64,000 nt of DNA from Hyaloscypha bicolor E (GCF_002865645.1 NW_020194685.1:2691363-2755362); one strand, 5' to 3'. Shown: positions 35,645 to 47,200, numbered from the stretch's first letter. Notes: generated by a model from the sequence alone, not told the origin. A program made the numbers and translations.

Positions 35645-36780
35645 ATGTCCTTCTCGATATCAAATAATTTCAAAATGGCACCCCCGTCAGCAATCCACAC
35701 GCATGAGACCGCCGGCACAGGCGCCTCAGTCCCAACAAACTCCAACGGTGGCCCAGGAACAGCAACCCACGAGCCCGGCCTGACGAAAGCGCAAGCCGAG
35801 AAAGCCGAGATCGAGATGCCCAAGTTCCCAGCGCCGAAGAAGTTCGAAGACAAGTATCAGGAGAGGGAATATCAGAAGGGCCGGTTGGTGCTTGCGTTTA
35901 GGATTTTTGCGAAGCTGGGGTTCGATGAGGGTGTTGCGGGACATATTACTTTAAGGGTGAGTTCATGATCCGAGTCCAAGAGTGGGGGATGGTTGGGAAA
36001 GTAGTGGGGGGCAAATGGAGGGGTTTGGAGGGGAAAGATCAGGAATGCGAGTGCTGACGAAAGGATGTCCAGGACCCGGTTGAACCAACGAGCTTTTGGG
36101 TTAATCCCTTTGGTGTCGCGTGGCCACTTTTGAAGGCTTCGGATCTTATTCGAGTTAATGCCCAAGGCAAAGTGGTTGACGGAGGACCCTGCCGTTTGCT
36201 GAATGCTGCAGGTACGGTCCCAAATTCTTGTCTACCTCGCTCCGTAAGCACTATCAAGAAGATGTTGACTGTGTAAATAGCATACATGATCCACCACGCC
36301 GTTCATACAGCTCGCCCCGAAATAAACTGCGTTGCGCATTCGCATTCCCTATACGGACGAGCGTTCTGCTCTCTCGGTCGAAACCTCGATATCATTACAC
36401 AAGATTCCTGCGCTTTCTATAACGATATCGCTCTATACTCTTCTTTCAAAGGCATAGTTCTAGACGAAGAAGAGGGAATCGCCATTGCGGCAGCTCTTGG
36501 GAATAAGAAAGCTGCTCTTCTACAAAATCATGGTCTGTTGACGTGTGGGAGGTCGATTGAGAGCACAATTTTTTGGTTTATGAGTCTGGAGAAATGTTGT
36601 CATGCTCAACTTTTGGCTGATGCAGCTGCCGGCGGAAGAGGTTGCGAAACTGTCAAGATTGATGAGAAGGATGCCGAGTATACTTATCAGACTGTGGGCA
36701 CTGAAGGAGCGGGGTGGTTCAGCGCGCGGCCGACTTTTGATATCATGGAGCATGAGTCCGGGTTGGACTATAAGTGGTAA
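35645..36780 (+). CDS. Class II aldolase/adducin-domain protein
   Basis: Exons 35645-35956, 36073-36211, 36281-36780 (introns GTGAGT..TCCAG phase 0 and GTACGG..ATAG phase 1), 316 residues; a second in-frame ATG lies ten codons in. The fold (PF00596) is seen from EYQKGRLVLAFRIFAKLGFD through GVAGHITLR, DPVEPTSFWVNPFG, HHAVHTARPEINCVAHSHS (the H-x-H pair that binds the catalytic zinc) and LLQNHGLLTCG (third His). About 70 residues of low-complexity Ala/Thr/Gly precede the domain, as in other fungal members. True class II aldolases cleave sugar phosphates such as fuculose-1-phosphate; many fungal proteins of this group have no assigned substrate. Cytosolic location is assumed since no signal peptide is seen. 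Confidence 0.9.
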
Positions 36781-37284
36781 ATGGAGATCTCTGGTGTGAG
36801 ATATTGATATTGTAAGGAGACCCTGACAATAAGACAATCGTTTAAAGTCATTTTAGTAACCTAGTAGTTTCTTGGTAGCCTCTTCATAGGAGTCGGGCTC
36901 GACAGTGGAACTTCGAGGTTTTAAGCCGATGAAAACTATTTAGCTTTGTTCTTACCCGTCATCTCAACCAACACTAGATCAATATCGCCCGATACCTTGT
37001 TATGTAGTCCAGGATTCCTAGACCAGGAATCCGATCACTTTACCCTGAATGCCTATCGATCAGCAAACTCCAACTTCGATTCTTTTCCCTTCCTTCCTCA
37101 ACTTCCTTTCCGTGTCTGAATTTGTCGCAACTTTGCAAGTATGGGTAGGTAAACTGAAACAGGTTGGATGTAGGGCTTTGCGAGTCGCTTAGAACCTTCA
37201 CAACCGGAAGGAACAGGGGCCTTGGTGCCCGGAGTCTCCTGGCAGACTTGCTTCTGGAACCTCGTCACACTCGCACTGAATACC
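36781..37284. other. Intergenic region
   Basis: No supported gene. The frame of the next gene stays open upstream to about 37,222 without ATG, so a 5' exon could be hidden here. Confidence 0.4.
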
Positions 37285-37917
37285 ATGGCTCAGCCTTGTG
37301 GAGAAGTGTGTGATAGGAGGAGTCGATATTCCATGTATATGCGAAGCTGCCCAATTTTTTCCCTTGCGGATGCATTTCCGATCCTCACTCACCTTGGCTT
37401 CGACCCTCACTCGTCCTTTTGGCTTAGAATCTCGCTACAAATTTCCATTGCCCAGTTCATAAAGCTTCGATTCGAAGATGATATGGAGAAGCAGAGAAAA
37501 CTTGAAATCACTACCTTTATGTGTTGGCTGCTATTTGTCCTGCGACCACTCTCGCAAGTTATTCGATTAACCTCATTTCACGGTACTCCATGGACAAAAC
37601 TACTCGGATTCAGCTTTCTGGTGCCATGGGTGTTAGTGGAACTTCTAGTTTTTATTTCGGAAAGTTGGCCAATCGAACAAGGAAATGCTCACACGACCTA
37701 CCGGTCTCTTAACAGTCTAGATAGACTTTGTGGAATATTTGGCTTGGTTGCGTGTTTTGTCCACCTTATTTCGGCATTCGGAGGGCCATTGTTCTTCATA
37801 ACAGGTTTTACAAGGGAAAAAGACGCAGATTCAAATTCGCTTCAGTGGAAGAATACGAAGATAGATATATCAATTCTTCTTTTACCATGCTACTTTTACG
37901 CGTTCTGGATCGTTTAA
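37285..37917 (+). CDS. Small multi-pass membrane protein, function unknown
   Basis: A frame of 210 residues from ATG 37,285; the frame is open further upstream, so the true start may lie in another exon. I do not recognise a family. Hydrophobic segments fit membrane spans: FLVPWVLVELLVFISESW, LCGIFGLVACFVHLISAFG and ISILLLPCYFYAFWIV, with two weaker ones before (FWLRISLQISIAQ and TFMCWLLFVLRPLSQV). Between spans there are conserved-looking charged loops (KLRFEDDMEKQRKLE). It sits alone between the aldolase-like and NACHT genes on the same strand. No intron is evident inside the frame. Moderate confidence that this is a gene. Confidence 0.5.
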   Translation: MAQPCGEVCDRRSRYSMYMRSCPIFSLADAFPILTHLGFDPHSSFWLRISLQISIAQFIKLRFEDDMEKQRKLEITTFMCWLLFVLRPLSQVIRLTSFHGTPWTKLLGFSFLVPWVLVELLVFISESWPIEQGNAHTTYRSLNSLDRLCGIFGLVACFVHLISAFGGPLFFITGFTREKDADSNSLQWKNTKIDISILLLPCYFYAFWIV

Positions 37918-39526
37918 CTTATCATCTTATTATTGGTTCGCAGGTTTTGTCACAGAAACCTGGTAATTGGTCAGAATCTACTGCTAGCTTTTCTTGAAGG
38001 AAGCCCGCCCATAGTAGATGTCCCGGGCGATAGCTGTCCCCGATCAGGCATTGTTTTGATTGTTAGTGTTTGTGGTTAACTGTTTGATCTGCTTAGGTCT
38101 TTACGCTTTCTCATACAATTCCACTGGAACTAGTAGTTCGATATCGGAATCTCGACACGAGTACTTTCCATTTTCTTCTTTGGACCTGAGCTGCTGCTGC
38201 TATAGCCTGACCTGTGGGTGAGCCAAGCCGAAGCTAGGCTGACCAAGCGAGCCAAGGAGGTGAGCCCACGGTGGACGGGGTGACCCGTTTGGGCTCCTCG
38301 GCTACGACTGCCGCCGGTGCCAGGGACCCGAACTTTGTTCCCTTTTCAACGCTGTCGTTCCTCAGGCGCTATCGTAACGAATGCGCCAGCGTTGGGGAGT
38401 CTAATTTTGCTCCATTCTCAACGCGAGTATTTCTCATACGCCAGCGCCGTACGACCTCACCTACTCTAGCGCCTTCCCTAAACCTCCTTACCTAAACTAT
38501 AACAGCCACTCTAAATAATTCTAGTATAAGCTAATCCTATCAAATATCCCTTTTCTCCTATAAACCAAACACTAAGCAAATGTTACACTTCGTGTCCCAA
38601 GTCACGTGCCACGTGGTTTAAAATTATCGTTACACATCTATTTTAAGCTGCGAGTATATTATAATAAGCGTTGCGTTTGATTATTTCTTCCCCTCTCCTT
38701 TAAAGTACAGCATCAACCACGTTCTGTCACGTGAATTGTCATGTGCATGGAGCAAGTGAAGCTATCAATTTACACGCGTACACTTCTACGTAATGATATT
38801 CCCTTGATACGCAATCGTCTATAAATTCACATCTAGAGTGATAAGGAGAATATCTTTCCTACTATCATCCGGCGCTTCTACGATTTCAATTGTTATCCGT
38901 CCAATAAATCAGGGCTGCATAGGCCAACCAACCACACGTGGCTATTGCTGATTCGCGAAAAAGCAAGGGTTCGGCGGCTAGTTCATGGAGTTCACACCGA
39001 CGCCCTCTTGAGATCCATGGAACGCTGCCCAAACTCAAAACACGCAGCTAATCACCATTATAGCTTGTACTTGAAGAGCAGCACCTGTTGCAGAGATCGC
39101 ACTCGACTAATCTCGCGACTTACCAGAGTGGTTCTGATAAAACAAGACAAGGAGGTAGCTCAGCCGAACTTCCTCGCGGTTTTTGATAGAAACAGGCAAG
39201 ATCTGAGACCCAGACTGTAAACCAGTTCACATCAATGATCGTGCTGATAATGAAATAGCCCTACCGATAAGAAAGGAGTGCTATATTAGTAATACATCGG
39301 TACACCAAGTAGCTGTAATAGCTGGACGGCCTTAGCCGTGTCGATAAGGCTACGAGCGAGAGCGCATGAACACATATGCTCACCCTCTTCCTCGAAATCG
39401 CCCTTCTCTTATCCCATTGACCATCAGTCACGATTCGAAGTGGAATTATCTATATTCCCAACCTCAATCTACTCAATATTCTTGGACACAGCACCACGGA
39501 CAGGTTATTCACGTGCTCAACTGAAA
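37918..39526. other. Intergenic region
   Basis: 38,200-38,500 is GC-richer than its surroundings and may be a gene or retroelement remnant, but nothing is recognisable. Two CACGTG-type sites (about 38,600-38,615 and 38,934) are seen without known meaning. A GTG-started frame runs from 39,338 into the NACHT gene but lacks an ATG. Confidence 0.4.
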
Positions 39527-42500
39527 ATGTTGGATCCGTTGACTTGCCTCAGTATTGCCTGCAGCGTGATGCAGATAGTATCCTTTTCTCACGATGTCAC
39601 TTCTATTGTCAAGCGTATCAAGAAGGATGGCACTGCGGACCCCCAACTTCGCGAGCATGCTGACAATCTTTCCAAATCGTCGGAGGGGCTGGAGCAGTAC
39701 CTCCAAAGTTGCGACCTGAAGCACCTCCCCAAAAATCAGGAGGACCTTCGGGAAATTGCCTCGAAGTGTCTGGAAACTTCGAAGGAGATTCAATCAAAGA
39801 TGGACAAAATTGACTCGAGTCGAGGTTTTCTTGTCTTGAGGGCATTAAAATTGAAGTGGCGGAAGGGTGATTTCGAGAAACTGGAACAAGATATGCGAAA
39901 ATACCAAGATACAATGCAAACTCACATTTTGGTCCATCTATGGTGCGTTTATGGCTTTCTCGAGGGCTACAAAGCTAACCCTGTCAATAGCAACCAAAAT
40001 GATGCCGCTGCTCTGGAGCAGCAAGCTGGGTTCCAAAAGCTCGACGAGATTCTCAAAAAATTCATCAGAGCGTATGTGCAAGGCCAAGCGCAACTTAGAG
40101 ATCTCATTTCGGACGAGTTTTGGGCAACCCAGGAATTGGTATCTGCTGCGAACGAAGCTACAAGTCGACAAATAGAGGCAGAGAGCCACAAAACCCGCGA
40201 GCATGTTACTACGACCCAAGCTGCTACAGAATCCCGACGAGATCAACAAGCTCAACGGCAACAAGTCCTCGGTAGTCTTTGTGATAAGGATATGAATGCA
40301 CGTCGAAACCAAATCGAGACGCGCCATACAGACACATTCTCCTGGGTATTCAGTGAAGTAATCCAAAGACCATGGGATAGCTTCACGGAATGGCTGAGCT
40401 CTAAAGATTCGATCTACTGGATCAGCGGAAAAGCGGGGTCAGGAAAGAGTACATTGATGAAATTCCTCATTGATGATGAGAGAACTAGCCAATACCTCTA
40501 CAAATGGGCACCAGACTGTTCGATCTACTCACACTTCATCTGGAACTCGGGGACGAGAATACAGGGAAGTATTCTAGGCCTCCTTCGCTCTTTACTTTAT
40601 CAGATATTTGACGCTCACGAGTATATTCTGGTTCACATCCTGCGGAAATGGCCAAAGTTCTCGAGGAATAAGAATCCTGAAGATTGGTCAAGGGGTGATC
40701 TGGAAGAAATTTTGGTTCATTCTTTATCTCTGCATCAAAAAGGTGTCTGTATCTTCCTTGACGGACTGGACGAAATCGATCCAAGAGACGGTCCGTTCGA
40801 TCTTCTGCATCTCGTTAGACAGATTTCATCCATTCCAAAAAACAACGGTCTTAAAGTCTGCGCATCAAGTCGCCCCGAAGCCAGTTTCATTCAGGGGCTT
40901 ACAACTTGCCCAAAACTCAGACTTCAAGACTTAACGAAGCATGATGTGGAAGTCTACGCGAAAGACTTTTTGCAAACCAAATGCACGTTCAATTTGTCAG
41001 GGATCGATGAAAGTCAATTCACTGACGAGATTGTCAGCAAGGCTAATGGAGTGTTCCTTTGGGTGTCTCTCGCTCTCAAGAGCTTGCAGAGGGGAATCAC
41101 CAACGGTGATGATCCGACTAAGCTCATGGAACGGCTCCGTGCGCTCCCATCCGAGCTCGGAAAACTTTATGAGGAGATGCTAAAAAGGCTTGGTGATGAT
41201 CAGGGCCTTTATAGCATGGAAGCTGCAATGCTTTTCAACATTTTTATCCTTTTTTCCGAGAACCTGCCCTATGCGCGTCCGAATCTGTTTCAGTATGCGG
41301 TTGCGATTGATCCAGCTCTGCGTGATATGCTTCCAAAGCAAAAGACCCCGCCCTCCCCAACAAGTTTGAAGAAATCCTTGCTTGAGGTAGACCGCAAGTT
41401 GATGTCTCGATGTGCAGGGATACTGGAGGTAGTTTCTCACTTAAAAGGGCAAGCGGATATCGAGCACATTCTTTCCAGAGACGTCATTAGACCTTGGGAC
41501 GCCATCGGAATTGAATTTCTTCACAGAAGCGCGAAGGATTTTTTACTGAGCATGAAAGACACGCTTTTGGATCAAGACCCAACATCAGCGGCTAAACGCC
41601 AATTCCAAGTACTTCAAGCTATTATCCTTGAGGGTTCCTATCCGCCTAAGAATTATCGACCGGAGGGCAATGCTGCAATGAAAATTATGATCGAGGCGAA
41701 ACCCACATTGCCAAACGACCAGGAAATGGATCTTCTCAAGTTAACCCAGGAAATCTATGAGCGGAACGGCTGGTGCGAGTTTTATGAACTCGCAGCTCGG
41801 TATGGTCTTCATCAACCGCTTATCCATCTCCTAGAGAATAGTCCTGGAGATATCACTCCTCTTCGAAACTATCTTTTGCTTTGCTCTTTAACCAATCACA
41901 ACGTTAGAACCAATACCACGGTATCTCAGCTTCTTGGAAAGGGCGGCAATTGTAAGAACAGTGTTGCTCTTTTTCCGGTGTTTATGGAAGCTGATAGCTT
42001 TTTGTCTCTGCCCGTACCTTTGCTTGGATACTTTTTCGCAGAGGCGTATTCAGTATTCCACGAGGAAAGCAAGCTTATTGAGAAAATGGTCGCCTTATTT
42101 CTTGAAGCTGGGGCAGATCTTGAACAAAAGTTTCTGTATCCAACGTTAGGGATCTCGGGTGCTGCTCACTATGAGGTTACGCATAGGACTCGTCCGTGCT
42201 ACACAGGCTACCCCCTCAAACCCAATGGCTTCGATTTGCTTCTTGAGATAAATTGTATCGAGATCATTTTGACATATTTTGTTGCCCGCAACCATTTTAC
42301 CCCTGCGGAAAGATTGGCGGTGATTTCGAGGTTAGGGCTTGATGTAGAGAGAGCACATCACAAAGTGCTCCTCTATTTCTATGAAGACACTGTATATGGA
42401 GCAGAGGACGAAGATTCTGACACCCTGAACCAAATTTTGGACTGGCCACCACCGTCACGGATACACCGCGAGGCAGACAGCGGAGAGACGAGAGAGGAAT

Positions 42501-42706
42501 GGGAGAGGAAGAGGCAACCACAGTTCGAAAAAGTACGGGAGGTGTTGAAAGGGAAAGAAGTGGATGATGTTAAAAAATGGCTGACCGACAGAGGACATGT
42601 GTTTCCGGAAGACAGCGATATGGCGGCAATTTCCGATCAAGCTTCGGTTCACGAAATGGCTGAAATATATGAAAGGATCAGGAAAACGGTTGGTAAGGGA
42701 CGGTAG
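39527..42706 (+). CDS. NACHT STAND NTPase with fungal STAND N-terminal domain (NLR-like)
   Basis: Single exon of 1,059 residues; the ATG at 39,527 was chosen because MLDPLTCLSIACSVMQIVSF is the typical start of the fungal STAND N-terminal domain (PF17111-like). Residues 1-240 are helical, ending in a Gln/Arg coiled-coil-like linker. The NACHT domain follows: GKAGSGKST (Walker A, 301-309), CIFLDGLDEID (Walker B, about 407-417), and KVCASSRPE (sensor-like). Then KANGVFLWVSLALKSL and LPSELGKLYEEML, standard in fungal NACHT proteins. No clear repeat array follows: the C-terminal 350 residues have only weak ankyrin-like traces (MVALFLEAGADLEQ). Such proteins act as cytosolic nonself sensors whose N-terminal domain is the effector on oligomerisation; ligand unknown. 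Confidence 0.9.
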   Translation: MLDPLTCLSIACSVMQIVSFSHDVTSIVKRIKKDGTADPQLREHADNLSKSSEGLEQYLQSCDLKHLPKNQEDLREIASKCLETSKEIQSKMDKIDSSRGFLVLRALKLKWRKGDFEKLEQDMRKYQDTMQTHILVHLWCVYGFLEGYKANPVNSNQNDAAALEQQAGFQKLDEILKKFIRAYVQGQAQLRDLISDEFWATQELVSAANEATSRQIEAESHKTREHVTTTQAATESRRDQQAQRQQVLGSLCDKDMNARRNQIETRHTDTFSWVFSEVIQRPWDSFTEWLSSKDSIYWISGKAGSGKSTLMKFLIDDERTSQYLYKWAPDCSIYSHFIWNSGTRIQGSILGLLRSLLYQIFDAHEYILVHILRKWPKFSRNKNPEDWSRGDLEEILVHSLSLHQKGVCIFLDGLDEIDPRDGPFDLLHLVRQISSIPKNNGLKVCASSRPEASFIQGLTTCPKLRLQDLTKHDVEVYAKDFLQTKCTFNLSGIDESQFTDEIVSKANGVFLWVSLALKSLQRGITNGDDPTKLMERLRALPSELGKLYEEMLKRLGDDQGLYSMEAAMLFNIFILFSENLPYARPNLFQYAVAIDPALRDMLPKQKTPPSPTSLKKSLLEVDRKLMSRCAGILEVVSHLKGQADIEHILSRDVIRPWDAIGIEFLHRSAKDFLLSMKDTLLDQDPTSAAKRQFQVLQAIILEGSYPPKNYRPEGNAAMKIMIEAKPTLPNDQEMDLLKLTQEIYERNGWCEFYELAARYGLHQPLIHLLENSPGDITPLRNYLLLCSLTNHNVRTNTTVSQLLGKGGNCKNSVALFPVFMEADSFLSLPVPLLGYFFAEAYSVFHEESKLIEKMVALFLEAGADLEQKFLYPTLGISGAAHYEVTHRTRPCYTGYPLKPNGFDLLLEINCIEIILTYFVARNHFTPAERLAVISRLGLDVERAHHKVLLYFYEDTVYGAEDEDSDTLNQILDWPPPSRIHREADSGETREEWERKRQPQFEKVREVLKGKEVDDVKKWLTDRGHVFPEDSDMAAISDQASVHEMAEIYERIRKTVGKGR

Positions 42707-44040
42707 ACGTAGCTCGTTCGAGATCATAGCGATAGCAGCAAAGCTTTTGCACACTTGTCTCGTTCATTTAAACTTATGTTGACACTTCTAACCTTGCGAC
42801 TTTAGATCTGCAAAAAAAGCTATACCCACATGTTTCTTCGTCTTCACCCTGTGAACTATTAGTAGTTCATTTCCCTACTATTCCGATCCCCAGACTATAT
42901 ATTAGAAATACTAGCAAGCAACTCCTCATGTTTTTTCAATCACTACCTAATCTCCGTTATCAATTCCCTCTTGCGACTCTCCAGTTTTTCCTGATTCCTA
43001 GCATCGTCTGAATCCGAGGCTTAAACACTGATGCGGTCTCGACGTCACTAACAATAAACTCAAGTTGTCTTTATCAAAGAAGATGAAGTTGTCAGAAATG
43101 GGGCGCTGCTTCGAGGGCGAGCCTGGAGTTGCAAGCGTTGGTAGGCAAGCAGGCAAACAATATTTTGTCTTGAAACTTTCGAGGATTTCCAATTTCGGGC
43201 AGCTTAGAGCCCGTTCGGCCAGGCACCTACCCGGTAATATTTCGTGGTGCCTTATACCTGCCCCATAACTTCATGGCCTTTCGTGGGACTACACGTCATG
43301 ATCGCGGAGAGGTACGAAGGTAGACATTTGACTCCACCTTCACAGGATGTCAAAATGGGTCTATTGGGTAGTTAAAGTTTCTAGCCGTTGTATTGACTGT
43401 CTCCACTTGGGGTTTAGGCGACTCCGCCGGCTGTTAGTGGGTGCCTGTCTGTCTAAGCTATTAGTTGAAATGAAAACAAGATCTTTATGCACACCCTCAC
43501 ACTGCTATATTAATAAATTATGCAACAGCCGTTAGTATACTATAAGTTGGAAAAGTAACAATAACCGCGAGGTGTCCTATATGTGTTTCCAAGAGCTTTA
43601 GTTAATTAGCCGCTCTGCTTAATAGATGGGATTAGAAATTATTTATTGGAAAAATTGATTTAATAACAGTAAAAAAGAAAGACTCAATAAAACACTAAAA
43701 ACAGAAATATCTTGTTTAAATATAAGGAAAGAACTTAACTTTTGAAGTATTATAAGCGAGGTTTATTATTATAATTAAGCGCTTTTCTAAAGGACACCCG
43801 TCTTGGTTAGTGTATTCGTTTGTGCAATATCTAAATAGCCTTCTATGCTGTCTGATTGGATATCGCTGTTTCATTCATTCTACTAGGACCTCGAATCCCC
43901 GGCGGACGAAGGTATTTAGTAGCTGGTCGTTAGAAACTAGAAACATAAACCTTGAATATGCGAAGATCCTATGACCTCAGCCGGATTTGAAACTGTAGCA
44001 CTTTTCACAGTTATGAGAGGATGTTGGGAACCAGATGCTG
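42707..44040. other. Intergenic region
   Basis: No supported gene. 43,540-43,790 is AT-rich. Ends at the TA where the second Tc1/mariner copy is inserted. Confidence 0.45.
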
Positions 44041-46127
44041 TACGGAGACAGCGGCATAAAGTAACGGGAATACAGGGCATACATAATTCTAGGGCCTCTA
44101 ATATGCCCTATAGTGTCTCACTTGGCCCTGCAGCCACTGTAATTACACTGAGTCAAGGCCATAAGACCCCTGAAGGCTCACTGAAACCTCATGCAGCTCG
44201 ATTAGGACGTTACATTAAGCCACAGCGTTCTATAGGGCCTTAGCTCCTATATTTTTAGATGTACGTCCGTAATCGGTAGCGGGGTAAATTAAGCTTTTAC
44301 CCCCCCATTAAGCTCTCCCACATCCTTTATTCTTCTTTACTCTCGCTTCAATTTATTATAGCTACTTTTGGAGATCTTTTTGACTTCCCTAATTTATTAG
44401 ATAGGTAATCAGAGCTCTCATTATTCCCTGATTCGTCTAATAACAAGTATTCTAATAAGTATACTAAAGATAAAGACAATATATAGTATAATTTACCTAC
44501 TAATTCAGAAAACGAGGATAAAGATAATAATTCAAGCCTACTACTTTTGGTATTTTCCATATAACCTGTACCCTTAACTAAACTTGTTATTTCTACTACT
44601 ATATATAAAGAGTACTCTACTAGTACAAGAATTAAGGCAATCTATATACTTGAGGATAGAAAGACTCCGGCTCAGATTAAAAAGGCTATAGGAGTACCTA
44701 AAACAACTATTTATCGATTATATACTATTACTAAAAAGTATAGCTAGAGAGAGAATAAGAATATACCCTTAGAAACAAGTTATATCCTAAATATACTATA
44801 ATCTAGAAGACCTCTAATTTTAATTAATGCAATTAAATATATTTTGAAAGTCGTACTTTAGAACTCGACTATAAGAGGCTTTTCTTATATTATAATTACA
44901 AAGGAAGTGAGAAAGTACGGATACGAAATTACTCCCAGAACTATCTGGAAAGTCCTTAAATAAGCAGGCTATTCTTAATATAAATTAATAGTAAAGCCTG
45001 GATTAAATAAGTTTAATAAAAAGAAGTAATTAGACTAGTACTTAGAGCGAATATACTAGATATTAGAAAACTAGAAAAATATAATTTTTATAAATAAGAC
45101 TATAATATAATTAGGAGATATAAGAGGCAAGAGACATATATTAAGATTACCTGAAAAAGTATATAATAAGCATTATATATAAAGAAAATAGAAGGGCTTT
45201 TCTAAGTTTATATTTTAGGAAGCTTTTTCTTTTAATAAGAAAGGGCCTTATTATATATAGGAAAAAGAGACTATAGAGGAAAAGAGAAAGCGCAAAACTA
45301 ATCTTAATACAAGGAATTCATTAATTAAGAAGACTAATAAATAAAAGTAGAAGAAGGAGTAAAGGAAGTGACTAAAGAATTAGAAGAAGGTCTATAGCCG
45401 GGTACCAGGAAATATATAAAAGGTATAGAAGTATAATAAGAAAACTAGGGCCTTTATTATAAAGAATAAATGAGAAGAAATTAATTAGTATTAATATTAG
45501 AAGAGGATATTAATTAAGAAGCTCTTACTTTTTATAAGGAAGTACCAAAAAGATTGCCCTAATATAATTATATAAGAGGATAATATACTAGCCTACAAGT
45601 CATATTACTAAGGGGAGATTTATAATCTATAGAAGATTATAAAGATGCTTTAGCCAGGAAACTTACCTAATCTTAATATAATTAAGAAAGTATAGTTTTA
45701 GATAAAAAAGGAAACTACTAGACAGGGACCTATAAGTAATAGAAAAAAGCTTAGAGCAAGATAGGAGAAATACTAGGCGGATCTTCCCTAAAGTAAGATT
45801 CAAGAGTAGATTATAGTAATTCCTGATTATATAAAAGAGATAATTTGTTTAGAAGGGGGGAATAAGTATAAAGAAGGTAAAAAGAAGGGCCAGAAGAAAG
45901 TAGCTATATATTAGTATAGTTTAATATTATGGTTTGGCTCCTATTTACTTCTTTTAAGGGGGTGCGGGGTTAATTAATCGCTTTAGGGAACCCTTACAGG
46001 GCTTATAGAAACTAGGATATTATTATGGGAAGATGAAACTAAGACCTACTGGGCCTATTAGTAGTCTTCATTAATATATTATGAAATATGCCCTGTATTC
46101 CCGTCACTTTATGCCGCTGTCTCCGTA
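44041..46127 (+). mobile_element. RIP-decayed Tc1/mariner-like transposon, copy 2
   Basis: Ends TACGGAGACAGCGGCATAAA (left, 44,041) and its reverse complement at 46,127, with TA duplicates; both run on into CGGGAATACAGGGCAT. About 2.09 kb, same family as 18,513-20,929 but less mutated, so the transposase is readable in pieces on the plus strand: IKAIYILEDRKTPAQIKKAI and GVPKTTIYRLYTITKKYS (helix-turn-helix, 44,630-44,745), VRKYGYEITPRTIWKVLK (about 44,908-44,960), then a W..IIF..KT..QLG.IRGKRRIWRLPEKVY region (45,080-45,170) and RWKGFSKFIF-like sequence (about 45,190). These match Tc1-like transposases (WKNVIWSDET, GRRRVWR, GHRRWKGYSEFMFW in relatives). Many TAA/TAG stops make it dead. Confidence 0.85.
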
Positions 46128-46256
46128 CACTTTTCTATACTTCCTAGACGTTCAAACAATCACACCTTTCATTTCCAAATCTCCAAAGGCAGGCGTTTCA
46201 CCGAAGATCAGAATCGCAACAAGGTCTGAAAGCCCGAACGAGTATTTTCCAAACCC

Positions 46257-47200
46257 TCAAACATGCCTCTCATAGAACTCGCTCACAGCCTTAGCAGTCT
46301 CCTCCGGGTCCTCCTCCGCAACAAAATGCCCCACACCCCCTTCAATCCCGTGCACCTCCAGCATTCCTTTACCCATCCACTCGCTCCACACTCGCTTAAC
46401 ATCATACCTACCCCCCAGATAGCCCTTCGAAAACACACACAAAACGTCAATATCCACTTTCCTCCCCGCTTTCTGGTCTTCTTCTTGCAAACTCGAATCC
46501 TCCATAGCACCAGCACGGTAATCATCACAACTAGCCCTGATCACACTTTCCCGCTTAAAAGACTCCGCATAAACCTCCACTGCATCGTTCTCCTTAAATC
46601 TTGCAAGTCCAGAAGGGGAGCGACCGAGCCAGCGATCGAGACACATCCTTACCCAGACATCGCCGCCCTGAGCTTTAATCATCGCCGTAGCAACTTCGAC
46701 ATTTGCTAAGAATGACCAATGGAACGACCCCATGTTTACAAGGGGGTTGATGCATGATTGCCATTGGATGAGTGTTGGTACGATATCTAAGAGAACCGTG
46801 CCGCGGATGGCGAAGTTGAGGTTGGAGGGGAGAGAAGAAGCGTCGACGGCGAGACGGTGGCAGATTCGCGCGCCGCGGTCGTGGCCGGTCAGGATAATTG
46901 GGATTGGAGAGGAGGAAGGCGGGAGCAGAGAGGAAAGGGTGGTGAGGAGGGAGGTGCCTGTACTTCGCTTGTCGTGGGGGCCGGGGAGGGGCGAGGAGCG
47001 GCCGTAGCCCGGCAACTGGGGAGTTTAGCGAGGGAAGGGAGGGCAAAGGATGAGGAGACGAGGACTGACGTCGGGGATGAAGAGGGGGATTGTGGATGGG
47101 AGGAGGGGGATAAGCTATGCTTGTTAGCTGGCGGTTTTCGGAATGTTGGAGGTGAGCTTACAAGTCTCCACCTGTTGGTGTGAAGTCAGAATGTATGTCT
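46257..47200 (-). pseudogene. Alpha/beta hydrolase (haloacetate dehalogenase / epoxide hydrolase type), 5' end decayed
   Basis: Exons 47015-46257 and 47114-47070 read well: LIPLLPSTIPLFIPD joined to LPGYGRSSPLPG (the D-x-P-G-Y-G-x-S motif), then LTGHDRGARICHRLAVD (GHDRG, where Asp is the nucleophile in dehalogenases and epoxide hydrolases), FAIRGTVLLDIVPT and EGGVGHFVAEEDPEE (catalytic His near the end). Upstream, 47,162-47,200 still aligns with the expected HGxPQTHxxW oxyanion-hole motif but reads H-T-F-stop-L-H-T-N-R-W, and no start codon or further exon can be found. So the catalytic core survives but the N-terminus is broken. One donor (GTCAGT, 47,069) is unusual. A shorter functional protein from an internal ATG cannot be excluded. 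Confidence 0.65.

Noticed and set aside
39338..39526. N-terminal extension of the NACHT protein from a GTG codon at 39,338
   Set aside because: No ATG in that stretch; the family's conserved start MLDPLT is at 39,527.
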